A DNA stretch of 64,000 nucleotides. Origin: Dipteronia dyeriana. Lineage: Eukaryota > Streptophyta > Magnoliopsida > Sapindales > Sapindaceae. Where the stretch lies: NCBI GenBank assembly GCA_032871835.1, contig CM065297.1, forward strand, positions 24,607,098 through 24,671,097. The letters run 5' to 3'. Position 1 is the stretch's first letter. The number at the start of each line of letters is the position of its first letter. A program made the translations under genes and the position numbers. Positions 57,238 through 64,000 of the stretch are shown piece after piece. The notes below the pieces were generated by a model. The model did not search any database. It was not told where the DNA came from and saw only the letters and a list, made by a program, of their open reading frames with translations.

Positions 57238-58466
57238 TGTGCTGTAGTCTTTGACCCCATAAGGGGAACTCAAGCAAAGAGAGATTTTGTATACTTGTTG
57301 CATCCATTTTTCTTTAAATGTATATGCTCCTTTATTGATTGCTTGAGTAGCTTGGTTGCACTTATATATATTATATTGTACTTTCTTCAATAAGTGTGAA
57401 CTTTGCTTTGATTACAATCCATGTCATATTTATATTCAAACATGCATTTTTGACTAGGAGATTTACATAGGAAGTACATGTTGAATGACCTATAATTATC
57501 TCCATGACATGATGATTCTTAAATGACATGCTAATGAAAAATGATAAAGCATAAATTGTTGATTGCAATTGTTAAATGCAAAATTTTATGTGAAAATAAG
57601 CTAGTGAGACTCAAATGTTGCATCAATGTCTCTCTTTCTTTATTAGTTGAACATGGCTACTATCATACGGGTATCCTCCCGGAAAAATCAAATAGGGTGC
57701 AAAGTTGCTCATGCCATGTTTAGCTTATAAAGTTAGATATAGTGCCATTTAAAACATGAATCTATTAATCTCTATATCTTTGCTTCTCTCATAACAAATG
57801 GTGGAATTTGTTTGAATTATATTGGAAACCTTTGTCATTTGATTGCCAAATACCATTGTTTTTGGACTTGAATGCAACATGTCTTGTATGCAAAGCATTT
57901 TTTATTCACACATTTTCTTCAATAAATCTCCTTGTTTCTCTTCCATTAATAGAGTTGCATAAATGTGGCTTATATAATTATGCAACAATCTTGTATGCTC
58001 TTTTCGTTCTTTGTCTTGAGTGACCCGGTTGGGAACTTCTCCTTTGCCTATATCATGACAAAAATGGGGAGTAGCATTGACCTAGCATTGTGATGTTAGG
58101 GGAGTAGCATGTGTTGGCTTTGAGGGGGAGCATTGCATGAGTGTACTTGTTTGAGGGGGAGATTACATGTAGGGGGAGTAACCCCGTTGAGGGGGAGCGT
58201 TGCATGAGCATTTCACGATGGCATATTATTGAATGCAATTGCTTTTGTTTTATATTCACTTGATCATCTCATATGCACTTGGTTTGGAAAGTGTATTTGT
58301 GTTTGCCTTGTGTGTAGGGTCGATAGTTCTACAAGAGATTGACAATTTAAAGTTTTTTTTTATGTTTATCTCTTTGTAATGTAGAATATCTTCCAGATGT
58401 TTTTATTTTGTTTTGTGAGGATCAATGTGAGTGGTGGTTTGTCACGAAATAGCCAAAGGGGGAGAT
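57238..58466 (+). other. C3 copy B region between pol and LTR, with polypurine blocks
   Basis: Non-coding; near copy of 49100-50333. GGGGGAG blocks at 58096-58199 and the polypurine tract AAAGGGGGAGAT ending at 58466. Confidence 0.8.
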
Positions 58467-60040
58467 TGTAAAGTCCTCATTTGTTGATTAGCTTATTTCG
58501 TGAACAAATCACATTTTTGGGGTATTATGTAACGGTAGCTTAGGCACTCAAGACCTCAAGAGGAGAAGCGCCGAAGGTAAAATTCTTGTGCTTACTTACT
58601 TTGAAGAGATAGTTGCACACACTTTCAAATTCATGCATAACTTTAATTCTTATATGTTGAGTGTTTTCTTGTGTGCATTTTGATGACTCTTATTGATTTA
58701 TTTGCATATTGTAATTAATTGTTTTATGTCATGTTTGGCATTAGAATAGGATGCATGTTTCATCACTCTTGAACTTGTTAAAGTTGTATGTTTGAGTGTT
58801 GAAATCAGGTTGTGCGCTGGTGATGCGCTACTCGACCAGCGCTCCTCACCAGCGCAACATTCCAGTGGAACGCAACTAGTCATGCGCCACTGAGCTGTGC
58901 CATTGCACTCGTGCACAAATAAAAAAAAGTCGATGTGCGCTGGTGGTGCGCTACTCGTCCAGCGCACCTCACCAGCGTAAACATTCCAGAGGATTTACGC
59001 TTGTGTTACGCCACTGGGATACGCCACTCATCCAGCGCCTGTTGTAAAAATAGGTTGTGTGATGGTGGTGCGCTACTCGACCAGCTCACACAGAGGAAGC
59101 TGGAACATTTTTTTCAAACGACCTCACTTTATTTGAATCTTATATATATATATATATAACTCAGTGCTTTAAGGTCGTGAGAGAGTTCAGAACATCAAAT
59201 ATTTTCCTTAGAACACATTTCTATGGAAAAACACTTTCAAGAACTCATTTTTAATCACTCAAACCATTCCCATATGCATCAAAACTTCATCTTGTGTCAT
59301 CTAAGTTCATTTAGAGTTCATTTATAGGGTTGCTTCATCACATCTTGTTTGGTAAGTTCTTCACTATCTTCTTACAAGTTAAGTGTTTTACTTGCTAAAC
59401 CTTCTCTTTAATTATTTGTATGCTCTTAGAAGATTTTCTAGATACAAATTAGAGATTGTTGTGATGTCATGATTGAGTGTTGTATTGTGATAGCTCATAG
59501 GATTGTTTGATCTATGTTTAGCTAAGCTTCTTGAACATGTCATTTAGCTCTTGATATCTAGGATTACATTAATTGTCATCTCATTATCCTAGATAAGCAT
59601 ATAGGGTTTCCTAGCCTTGTTTGTTCATTGAATATCAGCATATATTCACTTAGGACACTTTATCTCTTCATTGAGAAATAAGTCTTGTGTTGCTTCCGGG
59701 AGTAGGTAGCTTAAAGTACAAGCAAGATGAACTAGGTTCACTTATACAGGGATTAGGTAGTGGTGGTGGATTAAACCGGGGTTAGGTTGTAATTCCTTGT
59801 CATTAGTGGATTCGGGGTTCTAGTGTGGCGCACTCATCAGCCCGTGGTTTTTCCCATTTGGAGGGTTTCCACGTATATCTCAAATGTTTTTATTATTTCC
59901 GCATTTATTACACTTGTGATTTCCTTGTAACTAGATAGGGGTATTTTCGTCAACTTAACTCTTAACGAAAATTGGGTAAAAGTTAACCCCCCCTCCCCTC
60001 CCTCTCTAGATTAATATTACAAACCATATTATTTGTTTCA
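58467..60040 (+). repeat. C3 LTR 3
   Basis: 1,574 bp, TG..CA, followed by the target copy ATGAT (60041-60045). Hairpin units at 58813-58856, 58935-58979 and a weaker one at about 59057-59092. Confidence 0.92.
58813..58979. repeat. Pair of GC-rich hairpins in LTR 3
   Basis: First: TGCGCTGGTGATGCGCT, loop ACTCGACC, AGCGCTCCTCACCAGCGCA. Second: TGCGCTGGTGGTGCGCT, loop ACTCGTCC, AGCGCACCTCACCAGCG. Arms of 15-17 bases with one or two mismatches or a bulge. Confidence 0.85.
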
Positions 60041-60045
60041 ATGAT

Positions 60046-61834
60046 CACATTGACGTCATTAATTATTGGACTACAATAAATTCCAAATTCCAAAATCCAA
60101 AATCCACAATCATCACCGTGAGTGTATGCAACATTCACTTCAATGAATGATATTGATCAAATTTGGTTTATGTCAATGATTTTCTGATCAAAACTAATTA
60201 TTTTTCTTTATTCATAAAAAACATGATATCGACTAATAATATTCTCAAATATATTATATTAACATTCCCACTTCTAGAGCAAATTTAAAGTTTAAATTAT
60301 TGAAATATATACGACTATTTCTGGAACAATATTTGAAACAAGTGTAGACTTAATATGTTTCACTCGATCATGTCTTTTCATTTACTTGCTAATCAAAAAT
60401 TTCTTTTAAAGAAATATAAAGGACAAATCATTCTTTTATCATAAGATATTTCTTTTAGAAATGAACGACTAGAGACCTTTAACAAATAAGTAAAAAATAT
60501 AATTCATGATAAATCATACAATTTATTAAATACAACAACCAATATCCAGCATGCCATGAAGTTGTTTTCATAATTTGTTGCAAATTGCAATTACAAGTTT
60601 AATGCTAATATAAATCAAAGCAATAAGGAAAATCTCATCTTTGAAAGAATAATGAAATCTAAATATTATATTAATAAAAACACATGAATGTAAATCAACT
60701 TAAAATAAAACCAACAACTTTAAATTACAAAAATCAATGGACCGTAAAACTATATATCGTTGACATAGCAAATAAATTCACATGTTAATGAATAAACAAT
60801 TGACACATTTTAAGATTAATAGGTGTGTGAAATATGAAAATTTTATATTTTCCTAGTATATAGAAATATAAGATTTCACACTATACATACCTTACTAAGG
60901 AGGAAGAAATAGAGAATGAAGAATATTTCATTTATAATGGTTGAGTAATGAAATATAAATAACTAGTCAAGGTAGTAGATAAAAAATATCATATTCATAT
61001 GAAATATAAATAACTAATTAAATGTAGATAAATAAATAAAAATGTCTGAAGACATCAAGGTAAATTATTTTTGCACCTTTTGGTTCTACATTTATCAGAA
61101 TTTAATATTCTATCGATATCATAAATTTATGGTTATGATTTACAAATTGAGAATTTCAAGTTCCAAACAACGATCATATTTGATGAAAATTTAGAATATC
61201 GTTAGAACTTCATGTTCATATGTAAACTCCATATTTATAATTGAAAACCATAAATTGATAACTTCGTATTACAAAAGTAATCACATTAGTCAGAAATCAG
61301 AACTTCAGGTTCTGATTTGATAATTTAAAATTTCATATTTTGATTTGATTGCAATCCATAATTTCTAATGAGATTATGTTAAGCTTCACGCTTTTTGATT
61401 TTGTAATCTCAAAACACCAAATTGAGCTTTAAGATGTTTGATTTTACAATCTTCAAACATAGATCAAATTTCAGGCTCTTTGATTTAACAATTATCAAAT
61501 ATATATCAAATTGAGCTTCAGGCTCTTTGGATTGCAATATAATTAATTTTATTTTTGCAATCTTCTAGTTGCAATACAATCATAAAATCTTTCTTTTCTT
61601 TTATGGCAACCCAATGAATATTAGGAACAAAATTAAGAAAAGAAATAATATAAACTATTTTTGTTAGCCTAAAATTAGAGAAAGAAATACTTTACAATTT
61701 CATGGATCTCTCGGTCTCATCAAAAGGTATTATCCCTTATCACGTATCGAATTTGGATCATATGACATCCTGTCTTTAAACAAGAAACTTTCAAATCTGA
61801 AACCTGTAATGGTTAGATATTCGTGCTGATAACG
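60046..61834 (-). other. C2 body, right part, no readable gene
   Basis: AT-rich remnant of the older copia element. On -, the primer-site sequence CGTTATCAGCACGAATATC is at 61834-61816. Repeated words aacttca.gttc and cttcaggctcttt occur at 61200-61530. No gag could be read. Confidence 0.5.
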
Positions 61835-62189
61835 TGTTATAAAATAACTATAATAAACAAGAAAATGAAACATAAACTTTAAGTGGAGGAGAGAAAAGTA
61901 GTCCAAGAGAAATGAGATTCTTTTATTCCTCATTAGTATGTTCTCAAGTTCCAAATACAATATGTAAAGACTTTTTTATAGTATTACAATTTAACGACAA
62001 CGTAATGGTTACAAAATGAAAAGACAATAACAATAAACTTAAGAATCAATGAAACCATAAACCTAAGAATAAATTAGGGAAAGTGAAGGATCATATGTTA
62101 CATTGTGAAATTGAATGGAGATGCACTTAAGAATCAATGAAGCTATAAACCTAAGAATAAACATTCATTTATATCATATTTTCATAACA
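61835..62189 (-). repeat. C2 5' LTR
   Basis: 355 bp, TGTTATAA..CATAACA. Longer than the other LTR because a segment of about 33 bp (aagaatcaatgaa..taaacctaagaataaa) is present twice, at 62040 and 62128. Confidence 0.8.
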
Positions 62190-62430
62190 CTTTAAATTAT
62201 GGAAAAATGTTATCTGTATAATTTCCAATTACAATTCTAATTCGAACCCAAAGTCTTTTGAAGTAGTTGTAAATGAATGAGTCAACCTCATCTTTTCTTA
62301 CAAAATAACAAATTTAAACCGTCAAGATTTGCTTTTGTGATTTGGTACTTTTTATTATTTTGGTATAATTCATGGAACCCAGCAAATAAAAAGTGAGATT
62401 CGTAATGTATTTTACTAAGTAAAATATCTA

Positions 62431-63130
62431 CTTTTAAGAGTGGTGTTATTAACACACCTCAACCGGTCTATTTATACCATATTATTTAATATTTTGATTT
62501 AATTATTTAAAATTAAATGTTATTATTATTTTTTATTTATTTTCAAAACTATTCATTTTATTTATTTTTCAAACTTAATTCATCTCATCTCTGATCTCTT
62601 TATCTCTAATATCTGTATATATCTCTTTCACCTCTTTTTTTTTGTTTTTTTTCTTCTTATATTACGGTGGAAAAGAAATATAAAATAATTGTTTCAATAC
62701 AAAGACAATTTGATATCATTATAAAGAAAAAGTAAACTTCAAACTTAATTTTAGAAAATTGATTGTTTAGATGTTTGATATAATTCTCAGACAATTTTTT
62801 CATATGATTGATATCATTCTTATACTCTTTCATAATAATTTGTATATGTGTAAGAAGCAAGTTTTAAGGTTTAAAAATTGAGAAAATTTTCTTTCTTAAC
62901 TTGTTTTTTTTTTTTGAAAAGGAATATGGGATTTTATTAGATTTTTTTTGTAGATTTTTTTTTACTTAAATTGTATGTTTTTTTAAGTAATTTTTATAAA
63001 GTAAAAAAAAAAATACTACATCCAGTTAAAAAGTTATATAAATAGACTGGTAAAAGTGTCTCAACTGCATCACTTACCTTTTTTTTTTTATTTTTTTTTT
63101 TGAAACAAGCATCACTTACTTTTAAAAGTA
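62431..63130. mobile_element. Possible MITE
   Basis: The left end, ACTTTTAAGAGTGGTG followed by CAACCGGTCTATTTATA, is mirrored at the right end by TATAAATAGACTGGTA and ACTTTTAAAAGTAA. Imperfect inverted ends of about 45 bp with no clear target duplication; superfamily not assigned. Confidence 0.35.
63067..63119 (-). mobile_element. 31-bp poly(A)-type insertion with 11-bp target duplication
   Basis: The 11-mer gcatcacttac occurs at 63067-63077 and 63109-63119. Between them lie a T run, A, a T run and gaaacaa; on - this is TTGTTTC followed by an A-rich tail. It looks like the far 3' end of a LINE or SINE copied by target-primed reverse transcription. Confidence 0.5.
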
Positions 63131-64000
63131 AATAGAAACAGGGAGCAGTATAATTGATATAAAAATCCTATCAGAATTGCTAAATTAATGAGAATGGGTT
63201 AGGTTTATAATTGAGATAATTTTCTAATTTCCAAACAAAAATTGAACACTTAAAAATGATAATAATTAGTTATTAATTACCATAATTACTAGTACTACAT
63301 ACAATTGTTTGTGATATTGAAGTTAGAATTTGTTAAGAGGAGTGAAGTGTTTGATTGATGAGTAAGCGGCGGGGGTGTTTCCATTTAAATTGCATAAGAC
63401 GGAAAGATAAATGCAGAGTGAAAAGGAAAAGCTGAGAGACCGATAAAAGTCATAAAGATTAAAAACGATGCTCTCAAATGTCATAATATCATGTACTGCT
63501 TTTTTTGTTTTGGCTTTCTGCCATAATAGTGCCGGTTTAAAACACAATTATATGCTCCCAAGTTTTACGATTTTTTTCTATATATAAATATTTTTTTAAT
63601 TTAAAAGCAAAAACATCTTGTGAAGAACCTCTCGAAGAAAAATGAGGCATCACTCGTGTTGTACGAGTCCCTGTTTTCCAACAATCTTTTTAATTAGAAT
63701 TTATTTATTTTAAAAAAAATGGGAGTAAATTGAGCATTTCGTGGCATGAATCATTATTGTGTTTGGACATGATAATTACATGAATTATACGGTTCGGTTC
63801 ATGTTTCCCACCACTTTGGAATTCTATTGCAATTTGGAAAGAAAATTAGATTATCATTCATACATCCAATTCCATTTTGTCTTTTGTATATACTTCAACT
63901 TTTTTTTTTTTTTAAATAAAATGGTAATCAAGAAGAATAATAATAAAAAAAAAGATTAGTTGTAGTTGTTAAAAAAGTTGGCCTCTGTCTGGTATAACAA

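Larger units (their letters stand above)
42174..60040 (+). mobile_element. Tandem Ty1/copia array C3: LTR-body-LTR-body-LTR
   Basis: Three LTRs (42174-43781, 50334-51963, 58467-60040) with two bodies in the same orientation. The middle LTR is shared. The array is flanked by one 5-bp target duplication, ATGAT (42169-42173 and 60041-60045), and no ATGAT pair flanks a single copy. Gag type, the long purine-rich region after pol and the 1.6-kb LTR resemble the SIRE/Maximus group, but no envelope-like gene is present, so the lineage is tentative. The body order protease-integrase-RT-RNase H is copia. Confidence 0.9.
38484..62189 (-). mobile_element. Old, nearly erased Ty1/copia element C2 (minus strand), host of the C3 array
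   Basis: Bounded by two related direct repeats with TGTTAT..ATAACA ends (38484-38794 and 61835-62189). Next to the right one, on -, CGTTATCAGCACGA follows the LTR; this is a primer-site sequence known beside some plant copia LTRs. Just inside the left one is the untranslated stretch typical of such elements, then a remnant of the RNase H C terminus. After removing the C3 array (42174-60040 and one ATGAT copy) the element is about 5.8 kb, a normal copia size. No convincing target duplication: the flanks give only an ambiguous ACTTT. Confidence 0.72.
62190..64000. other. AT-rich non-coding flank
   Basis: No credible gene; only short frames without known motifs. Contains the two small insertions listed next and several poly-T/A runs. 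Confidence 0.55.

Noticed and set aside
42174..60040. The C3 array as an assembly duplication of a single element
   Set aside because: The two bodies differ by many private substitutions, small deletions and stops, so they are two real sequences, although read-level support cannot be seen here.
62190..64000. Possible host gene at the right edge
   Set aside because: AT-rich with only short frames of low complexity; nothing to support a gene.
1..64000. Naming the species from the element families
   Set aside because: All families seen are widespread in seed plants; no species-specific sequence could be recognised.

Overview
This is plant nuclear DNA, most likely from a eudicot: AT-rich, made of nested and decayed transposable elements, with no host gene I can recognise. 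Evidence for a plant comes from the element families (Ulp1-carrying MULE, Ty1/copia, Tat-lineage Ty3/gypsy with a second RNase H, hAT and PIF/Harbinger non-autonomous elements), from plant-type LTR ends and tRNA primer sites, and from many frameshifts and C-to-T style stop codons. The species cannot be named from the sequence.

Layout. 1-4040: a Mutator-like element with a broken Ulp1-like (C48) protease gene on + and a broken MuDR-type transposase on -. 4041-12544: a Ty1/copia element on - (C1), 3' LTR truncated at its left end, 5' LTR complete. 12545-23008: a Tat-lineage Ty3/gypsy element on - (G1), its 3' LTR cut by C1. 23009-35102: a second member of the same Tat family on + (G2); G1 lies in its 5' LTR. 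G2 also contains a 676-bp hAT-type element. Both Tat copies carry, after pol, a spliced gene on the opposite strand (two introns of 82 and 126 bp, the same lengths in both). 35103-38483: non-coding flank with a PIF/Harbinger-type element (36227-37092) and a hAT MITE (37656-37954).

38484-62189 is bounded by a pair of 311/355-bp LTRs and is an old, almost erased copia element on - (C2). Inside it sits a tandem copia array on + (C3): LTR-body-LTR-body-LTR, 42174-60040, flanked by a single ATGAT target duplication. The two bodies share at least six disabling lesions, so they were related after decay began. 62190-64000 is AT-rich non-coding DNA with a possible MITE and a tiny poly(A)-type insertion.

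No element looks able to move by itself. The best preserved protein frames are the gag of the second C3 copy (52090-52974) and parts of its pol. The most interesting structures are the shared-LTR tandem C3 array, its three GC-rich hairpins per LTR, and the conserved antisense spliced gene in the Tat pair.
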